64,000 bases of DNA from Agrococcus sediminis (GTDB lineage Bacteria > Actinomycetota > Actinomycetes > Actinomycetales > Microbacteriaceae). The stretch is taken from NCBI RefSeq assembly GCF_007923295.1, contig NZ_VOIR01000013.1, positions 1-64,000 on the forward strand, written 5' to 3'. Under the pieces are notes generated by a model. The model was given only the letters and a program-made list of their open reading frames with translations. It ran no database searches and was not told the origin of the DNA. Below are positions 52,255 through 61,519 of this stretch, piece after piece (within the stretch, counting starts at the first letter, position 1; the number at the start of each line of letters is the position of its first letter). A program made the translations under genes and the position numbers.

Positions 52255-53199
52255 CTAGCGGCCGTCGGCGGCGTCGGCGGCGGCGCCGAGCGCCGCCTCG
52301 GCGAACCGGTGCATCGCGGCGCGCAGGCTCGGCGGCGCGACGATCTCGGCGTCGCCGCCGCACGCCGCCACCGCGCGCAGCACGCTCGCCTCGCTCCACA
52401 CCTCGATGTCGAGCCGTACGCGCTCCCCGTCGATCGAGACCGGGGCGGAGGCGGCGTAGTCGGCGAGCATGGCGGCGGCCGCGCGCGTGGCGACGACCTG
52501 CGCGGTGCCCGTGACGTGCCGCTCGTGCGCGGGCAGCGCATCCGGCCATGCGTCGTCGGCCGGCTCGAGCCGCTCGATGCGGTCGAGGCGGAACGTGCGC
52601 ATCGCCTCGCGGTCGAGGTCGACGCCCTCGACGTAGACCTGCCCCTCGCGCAGCTCGAGGCGGGTCGGCGCCACGCGGCGTCGGGACGAGCCCTCGTCGG
52701 GCTTGCGGTAGTCGAGCTCGAGCACCTGCCGGCGGCGGATGGCGTCGCGCACCTGCTGCGCGAGCCGCGGCGCGCCGAGCGCGTCGACCGCGACCGTGTC
52801 GGCGCCGCGCGAGGCGGCGCGGCGCAGCTTGGCGCGCAGCGCCTCCACGCGCTCCGGGGAGGCGTCGGTGTAGCCGGCGACGAGGGTGAGTCCGGCGATG
52901 AGGGCGCTCGCCTCGCGGGGCGACAGGCGCACCGTCTCGTCCTCGAAGGCCGGGCGCATCGTCACCGAGATGACGTCCTGCTCCTCGAACGCGTCGAAGT
53001 CGATGTCGAAGCGGATGAAGTCGCCGGCGCCGTCGGGCACGCCCGCCATGAACACGCGCTGCACCGCCTCGCGGATCCGCTCCTCGTCGACGCCGAAGTG
53101 CGCCGCGGCCTCCGCCACGGTCGCCGAGCCCGAGGCCGAGACGTACTGGATGAGCGAGAGCAGCAGGCCGATGCCGCGCTCGACGCGCGCGGCGCTCAT
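52255..53199 (-). CDS. pafC: WYL-domain transcriptional activator PafC
   Basis: A 314-residue protein with an N-terminal winged helix (about 8-60, SATVAEAAAHFGVDEERIREAV), a WYL domain (about 160-220; ELDYRKPDEGSSRRRVAPTRLELREGQVYVEGVD) and a WCX C-terminal region. With PafB it activates the LexA-independent DNA-damage response in mycobacteria. ATG 53199 overlaps the pafB stop as ATGA. The order pafB-pafC-tatA-tatC-helY is the standard actinobacterial one. Confidence 0.93.
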   Translation of the reverse strand: MSAARVERGIGLLLSLIQYVSASGSATVAEAAAHFGVDEERIREAVQRVFMAGVPDGAGDFIRFDIDFDAFEEQDVISVTMRPAFEDETVRLSPREASALIAGLTLVAGYTDASPERVEALRAKLRRAASRGADTVAVDALGAPRLAQQVRDAIRRRQVLELDYRKPDEGSSRRRVAPTRLELREGQVYVEGVDLDREAMRTFRLDRIERLEPADDAWPDALPAHERHVTGTAQVVATRAAAAMLADYAASAPVSIDGERVRLDIEVWSEASVLRAVAACGGDAEIVAPPSLRAAMHRFAEAALGAAADAADGR

Positions 53200-54239
53200 G
53201 CCTGCGCCCCGGAGGCGGGAGCGGATGCGGGCGCATGGGCGTCGCGGATGCGCTCGAGGCGCTCGCGCACGAGGCCGCGCAGCTCGTCGGGCCGGACGAC
53301 CGCGACGTCGGCGCCGAAGCCGGCGAGCTCGTCGGCGATGAGGTGGCGGTCGGCGTGGTGGATCACGAGCAGGCCGTCCTCCTCGGCGGTGCCGGGCCGG
53401 TGGCGCAGCCGGATGTCGGCATCGCTGCCGGGCACGGCGCGCACCGCGACCGTGGCGCCCTGCCAGATCTCCTCGAGCTTCTCGAGCGCCGCCGCCGCGG
53501 CATCCGCCGGCGCCTCGAAGGGCTGCTTCGCGGCGCGGTCGTGCACGGGCGAGACGATGCGCTGCATGAGGAACGTGCGGGCGTCCTCGGCGCCGAGGTC
53601 GTGGCCGACGAGCATCCAGCGCCCCCGGAAGAGCACCGTCGCCCACGGCTGCACCGTGCGCGTGCGGGGCGAGCGGTCGCCGGGCTTCAAGTAGTCGAAG
53701 ACCACCTCGCGGCCACGGTCGGCAGCGCGCTTGAGAGCCTGGAAGGCGCTCTCGCGGGGCCGCTGGCGCGGCTGCAGGACGGATGCGGCGCTCGCCTCGG
53801 GCTCGTCGGTGCGGCCGGGGGTGCGCTCGAGCGGCAGCCCGCCCCGGAACTCCGGGTCGGCGCGCAGCTTCAGGGCTGCGCGCTGCGCCTCCTCGGTGAG
53901 GCCGCCCTCGTGCCAGATGCGCAGCGCGAGGTCGAGCAGCTCGCGCTCCTCGGCGTCGAACTGCAGCTCGGCCGGGTCGCCCAGCACGCCGTCGAGCACC
54001 CGGTAGCGGGCCTCGTGGTTGCTGTCGTCGCCCGGGGGCTGCACGACGTCGATGACGATGCCGTGCTCGCGCAGGGCGTCCTTGTCCCGCTCGAACATCC
54101 GCTCGAGCGCCTGGCCGGCGCTCTGGCCCTGGTAGCCGGCGACGCGGGAGAAGAGCTCCTGCTTCGTGAAGCCGGTGCGCGTGTCGACGAGCGCGAGCAG
54201 GAGCGAGAACTGGCGCTCCTCCGCCTCGATCCTCTGCAT
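53196..54239 (-). CDS. pafB: WYL-domain transcriptional activator PafB
   Basis: A 347-residue partner of PafC. The N-terminal winged helix includes FSLLLALVDTRTGFTKQELFSRV; a central WYL domain has EVVFDYLKPGDRSPRTRTVQPWATVLFRGRWMLVGHD (about residues 190-226); a WCX region follows. It probably forms a heterodimer with PafC that binds single-stranded DNA and RNA polymerase. It is translated together with pafC. No Pup ligase gene (pafA) precedes it, unlike in mycobacteria. Confidence 0.93.
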   Translation of the reverse strand: MQRIEAEERQFSLLLALVDTRTGFTKQELFSRVAGYQGQSAGQALERMFERDKDALREHGIVIDVVQPPGDDSNHEARYRVLDGVLGDPAELQFDAEERELLDLALRIWHEGGLTEEAQRAALKLRADPEFRGGLPLERTPGRTDEPEASAASVLQPRQRPRESAFQALKRAADRGREVVFDYLKPGDRSPRTRTVQPWATVLFRGRWMLVGHDLGAEDARTFLMQRIVSPVHDRAAKQPFEAPADAAAAALEKLEEIWQGATVAVRAVPGSDADIRLRHRPGTAEEDGLLVIHHADRHLIADELAGFGADVAVVRPDELRGLVRERLERIRDAHAPASAPASGAQA

Positions 54240-54261
54240 CGGCCCGCCCCCGCTGCCCGCG

Positions 54262-55242
54262 TCAGCCCTGCGCGGGCTCGACGCGGTCGAGGATGTCGAT
54301 GACGAACAGCAGGTGCTCGCCCTCCCCGATCGAGGCGGGGCGCGTCGCAGGGTCGGCGTAGCCGAGCTCCTGCGGGATCGAGACGACGACCTGGCTGCCG
54401 ATGGGCTGGCCCACGACCGCGTCGACGAAGCCGGGGATGAGGCTGCCGTCGGCGATCACGAACTCGGCCGGCGTGCCCTTGTCCCACGAGGAGTCGAAGA
54501 CCTCCTCGGTCTCCCAGATGATGCCGGTGTAGTGCAGCAGCAGCGTGTCGCCCTCGGCGACCTCCTCGCCGGTGCCGGCGATGCTCTGCATCACGGTCAG
54601 GCCCTCAGGGGCCGGGCTGCCGGGGAAGGTGACGCCGGGCTGGCCGTTCGGGGCGAGCGCGATCGCGGGCATGCCCTGCTGGCCGGGGCGCGCGTTGCCC
54701 TCGGCGCGGCCGGGGTGCAGGTCCTGCACGCCGAGCACGACGACGGCGGTGTCGGCGGGCGTGATGTCGAGCTGGGCGGAGGCGGCGTCCGGTCCGAAGA
54801 GGTCGGCGACCGTCGTCGTGAGCGTCACCTGCGTGCCGGGGGCGGCGCACGTGACGGCGTCGGCGAGCACAGACTCGCCGCCGGCGGTGAGGCGCAGCGA
54901 GTTCGCGGGGGCCATCTCCTGGCTCGCGTCGTCGTAGGAGGTCGAGATGAGGTCGCCGGTCTTGCCCGAGTACACGACGTAGTCGGCGTCGACGATGTCG
55001 CCCTCGCGGGCCCGGTCGCCCTCGCCGCCCTGCAGGCGGGCCTGGTTGCCCTCGGTCACGAGCGGCACCTCGAAGTCGACCTCGGGCGCGCCCTCGGCCA
55101 TGACGACGCTCACCTGGTCGGACGCATCCCCCGGCTGCAGCAGCGGCGAGCAGCCGTCGACGCTGCCCGCGGGCGCCTGGCACGCGGTGAGGCCCGCGGC
55201 TGCGACGAGCAGCGCGGCGATCGAGAGGGGGCGTGTGCGCAC
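54262..55242 (-). CDS. FKBP-type peptidyl-prolyl isomerase lipoprotein
   Basis: A 326-residue lipoprotein (lipobox LTAC near residue 21). The C-terminal FKBP domain (about 210-320) carries VAEGDTLLLHYTGIIWETEEVFDSSWDKGTPAEF, GFVDAVVGQPIGSQVVVSIP and LLFVIDILDRVEP, the normal FKBP core. The middle section resembles a second, degenerate FKBP-like domain (GDIVDADYVVYSGKTGDLI), lacking most active-site residues. It should assist folding of exported proteins. GTG start; located between trmI and pafB. Confidence 0.9.
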   Translation of the reverse strand: MRTRPLSIAALLVAAAGLTACQAPAGSVDGCSPLLQPGDASDQVSVVMAEGAPEVDFEVPLVTEGNQARLQGGEGDRAREGDIVDADYVVYSGKTGDLISTSYDDASQEMAPANSLRLTAGGESVLADAVTCAAPGTQVTLTTTVADLFGPDAASAQLDITPADTAVVVLGVQDLHPGRAEGNARPGQQGMPAIALAPNGQPGVTFPGSPAPEGLTVMQSIAGTGEEVAEGDTLLLHYTGIIWETEEVFDSSWDKGTPAEFVIADGSLIPGFVDAVVGQPIGSQVVVSIPQELGYADPATRPASIGEGEHLLFVIDILDRVEPAQG

Positions 55243-55273
55243 GGCGAGGCCTTTCAGGGTCGGGGAGACGCGG

Positions 55274-56290
55274 TCAGTCTACCTGCGGGGCGTCGGGCTC
55301 CCGGCCCGCGCCGCCGTCCGCGGCACCGCCGGTGATGGCATCCGCCTGGCGCCGCGCATCCCGCACCGCGCGGCGCATCCGCTTGTCGCTCGGGGTGCGG
55401 TCGCCGACCGCGCCAGGGGTCCACGCCTCGATGTCGGCGTCCGAGAAGTCGGCCTTCGCGGCGCGGCGCCGGAACGACGGCAGGTCGACGCCGTCGGCCA
55501 CGCGCCGCGCGGTCATGAGGAAGCCGGTGTGCGCGACCATGCGGTGGTCGGGCCGCACGGCGAGCCCCTCGACGTGCCAGCCGCGCACGAGGGTCTCGCT
55601 CGAGCGCGGCGCCGTGAAGCGGCCGTCGGCGCGGATCGCCTCGACGGTGCGGCTCAGCTGCGTGACGGTCGCGACGTAGCAGAGCACGAGTCCGCCGGGG
55701 CGCAGCGCCCGCGCGGTCGCGTCGACGCACTCCCACGGCGCGAGCATGTCGAGCAGGACGCGGTCGGCCTCGCCGTCGGCGACGTGCTCGGGCAGCTCCT
55801 CGGCGAGGTCGCCGAGCACCGTCTGCCAGTTGGCGGGCCGCTCGCCGAAGAAGCCCGTCACGTTCGCCTCGGCGACGGCGCGGAACTCCTCGCGCCGCTC
55901 GAACGAGACGAGGCGGCCGGTGCCGTGCAGCGCGCGCAGCAGCCACAGCGACAGCGCGCCCGAGCCCACGCCCGCCTCGACGACGGTGAGGTCGGGGTGG
56001 ATGTCGGCGAAGCCGACGATGTGCGCGGCGTCCTTCGGGTAGATGATCGCGGCGCCGCGCGGCATCGACATGACGTAGTCGTGGAGCAGCGGGCGGATCG
56101 CGAGGTGCGGCGCCTCCCCCACGTGCACGAGCGAGCCGTCGTCGACGCCGATGAGGTCGGCGTGCGGGAGCGCGCCGTGCTGGGTGCCGAAGGAGGCGCC
56201 CTCGGTGAGCACGATGGTGTGCATGCGCTGCTTCGGGCCGGTCAGCTGCACCACGTCGCCCCACTGGAAGGGGCCGGTCCTGCCCATCAT
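55274..56290 (-). CDS. trmI: tRNA (adenine-58-N1)-methyltransferase
   Basis: A 338-residue enzyme that methylates A58 in the tRNA T-loop. The N-terminal beta domain (FQWGDVVQLTGPKQRMHTIVL) is followed by a Rossmann methyltransferase with TVVEAGVGSGALSLWLLRAL as SAM motif I, LVSFERREEF and VLLDMLAPWECVD (motif IV). The C-terminal 60 residues are charged and disordered. ATG 56290 overlaps the HAD stop as ATGA. In mycobacteria this gene stands at the edge of the proteasome cluster. Confidence 0.94.
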   Translation of the reverse strand: MMGRTGPFQWGDVVQLTGPKQRMHTIVLTEGASFGTQHGALPHADLIGVDDGSLVHVGEAPHLAIRPLLHDYVMSMPRGAAIIYPKDAAHIVGFADIHPDLTVVEAGVGSGALSLWLLRALHGTGRLVSFERREEFRAVAEANVTGFFGERPANWQTVLGDLAEELPEHVADGEADRVLLDMLAPWECVDATARALRPGGLVLCYVATVTQLSRTVEAIRADGRFTAPRSSETLVRGWHVEGLAVRPDHRMVAHTGFLMTARRVADGVDLPSFRRRAAKADFSDADIEAWTPGAVGDRTPSDKRMRRAVRDARRQADAITGGAADGGAGREPDAPQVD

Positions 56291-56970
56291 GCGCGGGCCT
56301 TCCTGATCGCGGCCGCCACGTCGGCGGGGCTGCGCCCCTCGAGCGTCGGCCAGTGGACGATGCCGGGCACCTGCGAGACGTCGACCGCGTGCGGCACGCC
56401 GATCGTGGTCATGCCCGCGGCGAGGGCGCTCGCGGCGCCCGTGATGGAGTCCTCGATGGCGACGGAGCCGTCGGGCTCGACGCCCAGCAGCCTCGCCCCG
56501 AGGAGGTAGGGGTCGGGGTGCGGCTTGCCGCGCTCGCACTCGTCGCCGGCGACGGTCACGTCGAACGGGGATGCGCCGAGCCGCGCCGTGAGCGCGGCGT
56601 CGACGCGGTCGACGATGCGGCGGGTCGACATCGTGACGAGCGCGACGGGCACCTCGTGCTCGCGCAGCTGGCGCAGCAGCTCGAGCGCGCCCGGGCGCAT
56701 CGGCAGGTCGTCGCCGAGCCCCGACAGCACCTCACCGACGAGCCGATCGACGATCGCGTCGGCGCTCATCGGCACGCCGCGCTCGATGAACGTGCGCGCG
56801 CCGTCCCAGAGGTCGACGCCCACGAGGGCCTCCGCATCCGCAGCCGTCCAGGCGATGCCGTGGTCGGCCGCGAGCCGGGCCTCCGAGGCCATCCAGACGG
56901 GCTCCGTGTCGATGAGGGTGCCGTCCATGTCGAACAGGACGGCGTCGAGCCGGGAGGTGGGGGCGGTCAC
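56287..56970 (-). CDS. HAD-superfamily hydrolase (beta-phosphoglucomutase-like)
   Basis: A 227-residue phosphatase. Motif I is LFDMDGTLIDTEP with the nucleophile Asp; a helical cap covers about residues 25-90; motif II is VALVTMSTRR, motif III GKPHPDPYLLGA and motif IV AIEDSITGAAS. The substrate is probably a sugar or nucleotide monophosphate. A TAGGCT box (56977-56982, minus) ends six bases before GTG 56970, so the message is leaderless and would carry trmI with it. Confidence 0.92.
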   Translation of the reverse strand: MTAPTSRLDAVLFDMDGTLIDTEPVWMASEARLAADHGIAWTAADAEALVGVDLWDGARTFIERGVPMSADAIVDRLVGEVLSGLGDDLPMRPGALELLRQLREHEVPVALVTMSTRRIVDRVDAALTARLGASPFDVTVAGDECERGKPHPDPYLLGARLLGVEPDGSVAIEDSITGAASALAAGMTTIGVPHAVDVSQVPGIVHWPTLEGRSPADVAAAIRKARA

Positions 56971-57039
56971 CGCGCAAGCCTACCGACGCGACGGCACCGG
57001 ACCGTCCGGCCCGCCTCCGCCTCGACCCGGGATGGGACG

Positions 57040-57045
57040 TAGAGT
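57040..57045 (+). promoter_or_regulatory. Probable -10 box for the PAC2 gene
   Basis: TAGAGT lies 28 bases before the chosen start. Unlike the leaderless genes nearby, this one has a GGAGG ribosome binding site (57061-57065). Confidence 0.4.
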
Positions 57046-57073
57046 GGGCGTTCGACATGAGGAGGTGCCCGTC

Positions 57074-58024
57074 GTGGCGCGAGGACCGATCGAGGGACGC
57101 ATCATGGTCGTCGCCTTCGAGGGCTGGACCGACGCCGGCGATGCGGCGAGCGGCGCCGTGCGCCGGCTCATCGAGGCCTGCGAGCTCGAGGCGTTCGACG
57201 AGATCGAGCCCGACGAGTACGTCGACTTCGCGATGCACCGGCCCGTCGTCCGCACGCTCGAGGACGGCGCGCGGGCGCTCCAGTGGCCCGCGACGGTCGC
57301 CTACGCGCCGACGCGCCCCTCGACCCGCGAGCCGCTCGCCGCCGACGCCGGGCTCGACGTCTCGACCGGCAACGAGGGCGAGCTCTTCGCCGTCGTCGGC
57401 GCGGAGCCGAGCCGCAACTGGGCCGCCTACGCCGCAGAGTTCCTCGAGATCGCGCGCGGCTGCGAGGTCGACGCGATCGTCTTCGTCGGCGCGATGCTCG
57501 CCGACGTGCCGCACACGCGCCCGATCGCGACGTCGATCACGAGCGACAGCCGCGAGCTGCAGCAGCGGCTCGGCGTGCTGCAGAGCGAGTACGAGGGCCC
57601 TACGGGCATCATGACGGTGCTCTCGCTCGCCGCCCAGGACGCCGGCATCCAGACCGCGTCGCTGTGGGCGTCCGTGCCCCACTACGTGCACAACGCGCCG
57701 GCGCCGAAGGCCGTGATCGCGCTGCTCGACCGGCTCTCCGAGATGGTCGACGTCACGGTGCCGCTCGGCGACCTCCCCGAGCAGTCGGGCGAGTGGGAGC
57801 GCGGCATCGACGAGCTCACCGAGCGCGACGACGACATGCGGGCCTACATCGGCAAGCTCGAGGAGCAGCGCGACGCGGTCGAGAGCCCGGAGGCCTCCGG
57901 GGAGGCGATCGCGCACGAGTTCGAGCGCTTCCTGCGCGACCAGAACGGCAGGCCGCGTCCCGACCCGCGCGGCCCCGCCTCCGGCGACGAGCCCGACCGC
58001 GGCGACGACGCGCCGCCGGTCTAG
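57074..58024 (+). CDS. PAC2-family protein
   Basis: A 316-residue protein of the proteasome-assembly-chaperone-2-like family, common in actinobacteria. Typical parts are MVVAFEGWTDAGDAASGAVRRLIE at the start, NWAAYAAEFLEIARGCEVDAIVFVGAMLADVPHTRP and ASVPHYVHNAPAPKAVIALLDRL. An acidic, helical C-terminus is followed by a Pro/Arg/Asp-rich tail. The molecular role in bacteria is not established. GTG 57074 lies eight bases after GGAGG; a GTG at 57065 is too close. Confidence 0.9.
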   Translation: MARGPIEGRIMVVAFEGWTDAGDAASGAVRRLIEACELEAFDEIEPDEYVDFAMHRPVVRTLEDGARALQWPATVAYAPTRPSTREPLAADAGLDVSTGNEGELFAVVGAEPSRNWAAYAAEFLEIARGCEVDAIVFVGAMLADVPHTRPIATSITSDSRELQQRLGVLQSEYEGPTGIMTVLSLAAQDAGIQTASLWASVPHYVHNAPAPKAVIALLDRLSEMVDVTVPLGDLPEQSGEWERGIDELTERDDDMRAYIGKLEEQRDAVESPEASGEAIAHEFERFLRDQNGRPRPDPRGPASGDEPDRGDDAPPV

Positions 58025-58027
58025 GCG

Positions 58028-59299
58028 TCAGCGGCGCGCGACCGACCTGAGGTCGATGCCGAGCAGCGCGTCGATCGCCGCGAGGCTGCCCTCGTCGGCC
58101 GGGGCGCGCTGGATGAACGCGTCGACCGCCTGGAGCGCCGCGGGGGTGCTGAGGTCGTCGTGCAGCGTCACGCGCAGCCACGGCACGACGCTCTCGGCGA
58201 GCGACGGGTCGTCGTCGGGCGTCGTCGACCACTCGAGCCAGCGGTCGAGCCGCTGCTCGGCGGCCTCGAGCTGGTCGTCGGTCCACTCCCAGTCCTCGCG
58301 CCAGTGGTGCGCGAGGAGCGCGAGCCGCACCGCGGCGGGCCGCGCGCCCTGCTGCAGCAGCCGCGAGACGAGCACGAGGTTGCCGAGCGACTTCGACATC
58401 TTCTCGCCCTCGTAGGCGACGAGCCCGGCGTTCAGCCGCACCTCGCTGAACATGCGGGCGCCGAGCGCGAGCGCGTGGTGCCCCTGCATCTCCTGGTGCG
58501 GGAAGCGCAGGTCGCGCCCGCCGGCGGCGACGGTGAAGGGCGTGTGGAGCTCCTGCATCGCGATCACCGTGCACTCCACGTGCCAGCCGGGGCGGCCGCG
58601 GCCGAGCACCGAGTCCCACGCGGGCTCCCCCGGCCGCTCGGCGCGCCACAGCAGCGGGTCGAGCGGCGAGCGCTTGCCCGGCCGATCCGGATCACCGCCG
58701 AACTCGCGGGTGAGCTCGAGCATCTCGTCGGCGCCCGTGCGGCTGCCGAAGCCCATCGGGAACTGCCGCTGCCGCGTGGTGTCGAACAGCACGTCCTCCC
58801 CGAGCGGCGTGCCGTCCTCGCCGACCGCCGGCAGCGCGTAGGCGTCGCCGGTGTCGAGCATCCGCCGCACCGCGTCGGCGATGGGCTGGATGCGCTCGGT
58901 CACGGCGACCCACGAGTCGGGCGGCAGGATGCGCAGCGCCTCCATGTCGTCGCGGAACAGCTGCTGCTGGCGCTCGGCGAGCTCGCGCCAGTCGACCCCG
59001 TCGCGCGCGGCGCGCTCGAGCAGCGGGTCGTCGACGTCCGTCGAGTTCATCGCGGTGCGCACGTCGAGCCCGGCGTCGAGCCAGACGCGCGTGAGCGTGT
59101 CGAACGCGAGGTAGGTGAAGGCGTGGCCGAGGTGCGTGGCGTCGTACGGCGTGATGCCGCACGTGTACATGGATGCGACGGGGCCGGCGGGCACGACGGC
59201 CCGGCCATCGCGGCGCACGTCGTGCACGCTCGGCCGCTCGCCCGCGCCGTGGCCGAGGCGGTCGAGGTCGGGGACGCCGGGGCGCTGCCAGGAGCGCAT
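58028..59299 (-). CDS. mshC: Cysteine:glucosaminyl-inositol ligase (mycothiol biosynthesis)
   Basis: A 423-residue ATP-dependent ligase related to cysteinyl-tRNA synthetase; it couples cysteine to GlcN-inositol in mycothiol synthesis. The N-terminus SWQRPGVPDLDRLG and MYTCGITPYDATHLGHAFTY (zinc Cys47, HIGH-like loop) identify MshC rather than CysS. The KMSKS loop is present near residue 310 (YEGEKMSKSLGN), along with the zinc-site segment GRPGWHVECTVIAM. The C-terminal tRNA-binding domain is absent, as expected. ATG 59299 abuts the uppP stop. Confidence 0.96.
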   Translation of the reverse strand: MRSWQRPGVPDLDRLGHGAGERPSVHDVRRDGRAVVPAGPVASMYTCGITPYDATHLGHAFTYLAFDTLTRVWLDAGLDVRTAMNSTDVDDPLLERAARDGVDWRELAERQQQLFRDDMEALRILPPDSWVAVTERIQPIADAVRRMLDTGDAYALPAVGEDGTPLGEDVLFDTTRQRQFPMGFGSRTGADEMLELTREFGGDPDRPGKRSPLDPLLWRAERPGEPAWDSVLGRGRPGWHVECTVIAMQELHTPFTVAAGGRDLRFPHQEMQGHHALALGARMFSEVRLNAGLVAYEGEKMSKSLGNLVLVSRLLQQGARPAAVRLALLAHHWREDWEWTDDQLEAAEQRLDRWLEWSTTPDDDPSLAESVVPWLRVTLHDDLSTPAALQAVDAFIQRAPADEGSLAAIDALLGIDLRSVARR

Positions 59300-60132
59300 C
59301 AGCCGGCCTCGATCCAGCCCGCGGCGAGCGCGACGAGCAGCACGGTGCCGAGCGCGATGCGGTAGACGACGAACGGCAGGAACGAGCGGCGCGAGATCCA
59401 GTCCATGAGCAGCTTGATCACCGCGATGCCGACGACGAACGCGACGACGGTCGCGGCGATCGTCGGTCCCCAGCCGAGCCCGACCGACGACGGCTCCGAG
59501 ACCGCCTGCATCGTCTCGTAGATGCCGGCGCCGAAGACGGCGGGCACCGCGAGGAAGAACGCGTACTTCGCCGCGGCGGGCCGCTCGTAGCCGAGGGCGC
59601 GGCCCATGCTCGTCGTCGCGCCCGAGCGCGAGACGCCGGGGATGAGCGCGAGCACCTGCGCGAGCCCGATGAGGAGCCCGTCGCGGTAAGTGGTGGTCTC
59701 GAGCGTCTTCACCCGCTTGCCGAGCATGTCGCACAGGCCCAGGATCACGCCGAAGACGATGAGCACCGTCGCGGTGATCCAGAGCGAGCGCCACTGGTCG
59801 CGGATGAGGTCCTGGAACAGCACGCCGGCGACCACGATCGGCACGGTGCCGATGATGACGAGCCAGCCCATCTTCACGTCCGGGTCGTCCTTCGGCACGC
59901 GGCCCGAGAAGGAGCCGAACCACTTCCCGATGATGCGGGAGATGTCGCGCCAGAAGAAGATCACCACGGCGAGCTCGGTGCCGATCTGCGTGATGGCGGT
60001 GAAGGTGGCGCCCGGATCCTCGGCGCCGGGCAGGAAGAGCCCGGCGATGCGCAGGTGCGCGCTCGAGGAGATGGGCAGGAACTCGGTCGCCCCCTGGAGG
60101 GCGCCGAGCAGGATCGCGATCAGCCAGTCCAT
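59299..60132 (-). CDS. uppP: Undecaprenyl-diphosphatase
   Basis: A 277-residue membrane phosphatase (BacA family) that recycles the peptidoglycan lipid carrier. Both catalytic boxes are intact: QGATEFLPISSSAHL near residue 14 and PGVSRSGATTSMG near residue 170. About eight helices. The ATG start lies five bases from the stop of the M20 peptidase gene and the stop abuts mshC, forming M20-uppP-mshC. Confidence 0.96.
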   Translation of the reverse strand: MDWLIAILLGALQGATEFLPISSSAHLRIAGLFLPGAEDPGATFTAITQIGTELAVVIFFWRDISRIIGKWFGSFSGRVPKDDPDVKMGWLVIIGTVPIVVAGVLFQDLIRDQWRSLWITATVLIVFGVILGLCDMLGKRVKTLETTTYRDGLLIGLAQVLALIPGVSRSGATTSMGRALGYERPAAAKYAFFLAVPAVFGAGIYETMQAVSEPSSVGLGWGPTIAATVVAFVVGIAVIKLLMDWISRRSFLPFVVYRIALGTVLLVALAAGWIEAG

Positions 60133-60137
60133 GGTCC

Positions 60138-61430
60138 TCAGTAGGTCAGCAGCAGGTCTTCGAGCACGTCGGTGCCGAAGTCGAGGGCGTCGAGCGGCAC
60201 GCGCTCGTCGACGCCGTGGAACATGGCGGCGAAGTCGAGCTCCGGGGTGAGCCGCAGCGGCGCGAAGCCGTAGCCGGCGATGCCGAGCTCCGAGAGCGCC
60301 TTGTTGTCGGTGCCGCCGGAGAGCATGTACGGCAGCACCGGCGCGTCGGGGTCGTGGCGGCCGAGGCTCGCCGTCATCGCCTCGACGAGCGCGCCGCCGA
60401 AGGGGTGCTCGATGCCGACGTCGCCGTGCACGAGCTCGATCTCGATCTCGTCGCCGACGAGCGCCTGGATCGCGTCGATCGCCTCGCGCTCGCGACCGGG
60501 CAGCGGCCGCACGTCGATGCGCGCCTCGGCGACCGAGGGGATCACGTTGTGCTTGTAGCCCGCGTCGAGCATCGTCGGGTTGGCGGTGTGGCGCAGGCTC
60601 GACCGCAGGAAGCGCGAGATCGTGCCGGTGCGCTCGGCGACCGCGTCGGGGTCGTCGGCCGGAGTGCCGAGCAGCCCGGCGATGCGGGCGATGAGCTCGC
60701 GCGTCGTGTCGGTGAGCTCGACCGGGAACTCGTGGGCGCCGACCGCGGCCACCGCGGCGGCGAGCTTCGTCACGGCGTTGTCGCGCATGTGCTGCGAGCC
60801 GTGCGCGGCGGTGCCGCGCGCGCGCAGCAGGATCCACTGCAGGGCCTTCTCGCCCGTCTGCAGCAGGTACGCGCGCTGCCCGGCGATCTCGACCGAGTAG
60901 CCGCCCACCTCGCTGATCGCCTCCGTGGCGCCGGCGAAGACCTCGGGATGGTTGCGCACCATCCACTGCGAGCCGAAGATGCCTCCGGCCTCCTCGTCGG
61001 CGAAGAACGCGAGCACGAGGCCCCGGCGCGGGCGCCGGCCCGAGGCGAGGATGCGCTCCACGGCCGCGAGGATCATCGCGTCCATCTGCTTCATGTCGAC
61101 GGCGCCGCGGCCCCAGAGCAGTCCGTCGCGGATCTCGCCCGCGAACGGGTCGACGCTCCACTCGGCGGCGTCCGCAGGCACGACGTCGAGGTGCCCGTGC
61201 ACCACGAGCAGCGGCAGCGAGGGGTCGCTGCCCTCGATGCGGGCGATCACGGTGGCGCGGCCGGGGGCTGCCTCGAAGGTCTCGCTCGCCACGCCCATCG
61301 ACGCGAGCACGTCGGTGACGTACGCCGCCGCATCCGCCTCTCCGGACGAGCGGCCGCCGCCCCAGTTCTGGGTGTCGAAGCGGATGAGGTCCCTCGCGAG
61401 CTGCACGGTGCGGGTCGTCTGGTCGGTCAC
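60138..61430 (-). CDS. M20-family metallopeptidase
   Basis: A 430-residue zinc hydrolase (ArgE/DapE/carboxypeptidase G2 clan). Metal and catalytic residues: LLVVHGHLDVVPAD, WGRGAVDMKQMDAM and FFADEEAGG with the general base Glu, then the late ligand segment ATEAISEVGGYS and the His near the C-terminus in AMFHGVDERV. It probably cleaves a peptide or N-acyl amino acid. A TAGCCT box (61437-61442, minus) ends six bases before GTG 61430, so the M20-uppP-mshC message is likely leaderless. Confidence 0.94.
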   Translation of the reverse strand: MTDQTTRTVQLARDLIRFDTQNWGGGRSSGEADAAAYVTDVLASMGVASETFEAAPGRATVIARIEGSDPSLPLLVVHGHLDVVPADAAEWSVDPFAGEIRDGLLWGRGAVDMKQMDAMILAAVERILASGRRPRRGLVLAFFADEEAGGIFGSQWMVRNHPEVFAGATEAISEVGGYSVEIAGQRAYLLQTGEKALQWILLRARGTAAHGSQHMRDNAVTKLAAAVAAVGAHEFPVELTDTTRELIARIAGLLGTPADDPDAVAERTGTISRFLRSSLRHTANPTMLDAGYKHNVIPSVAEARIDVRPLPGREREAIDAIQALVGDEIEIELVHGDVGIEHPFGGALVEAMTASLGRHDPDAPVLPYMLSGGTDNKALSELGIAGYGFAPLRLTPELDFAAMFHGVDERVPLDALDFGTDVLEDLLLTY

Positions 61431-61480
61431 CAGCCAAGGCTAGCCGCCGCCGTCGGTCATCCCTGCCCGCTGGGCCGTGC

Positions 61481-61486
61481 TAGAGT
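61481..61486 (+). promoter_or_regulatory. Possible extended -10 box of the tRNA-Leu gene
   Basis: TGCTAGAGT has the TG-n extension and TAnnnT core, 34 bases before the mature tRNA. No good -35 box is visible. Confidence 0.4.
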
Positions 61487-61519
61487 CATCTCTCGGTCCA
61501 CCAAGTGGTCCGACACCTT

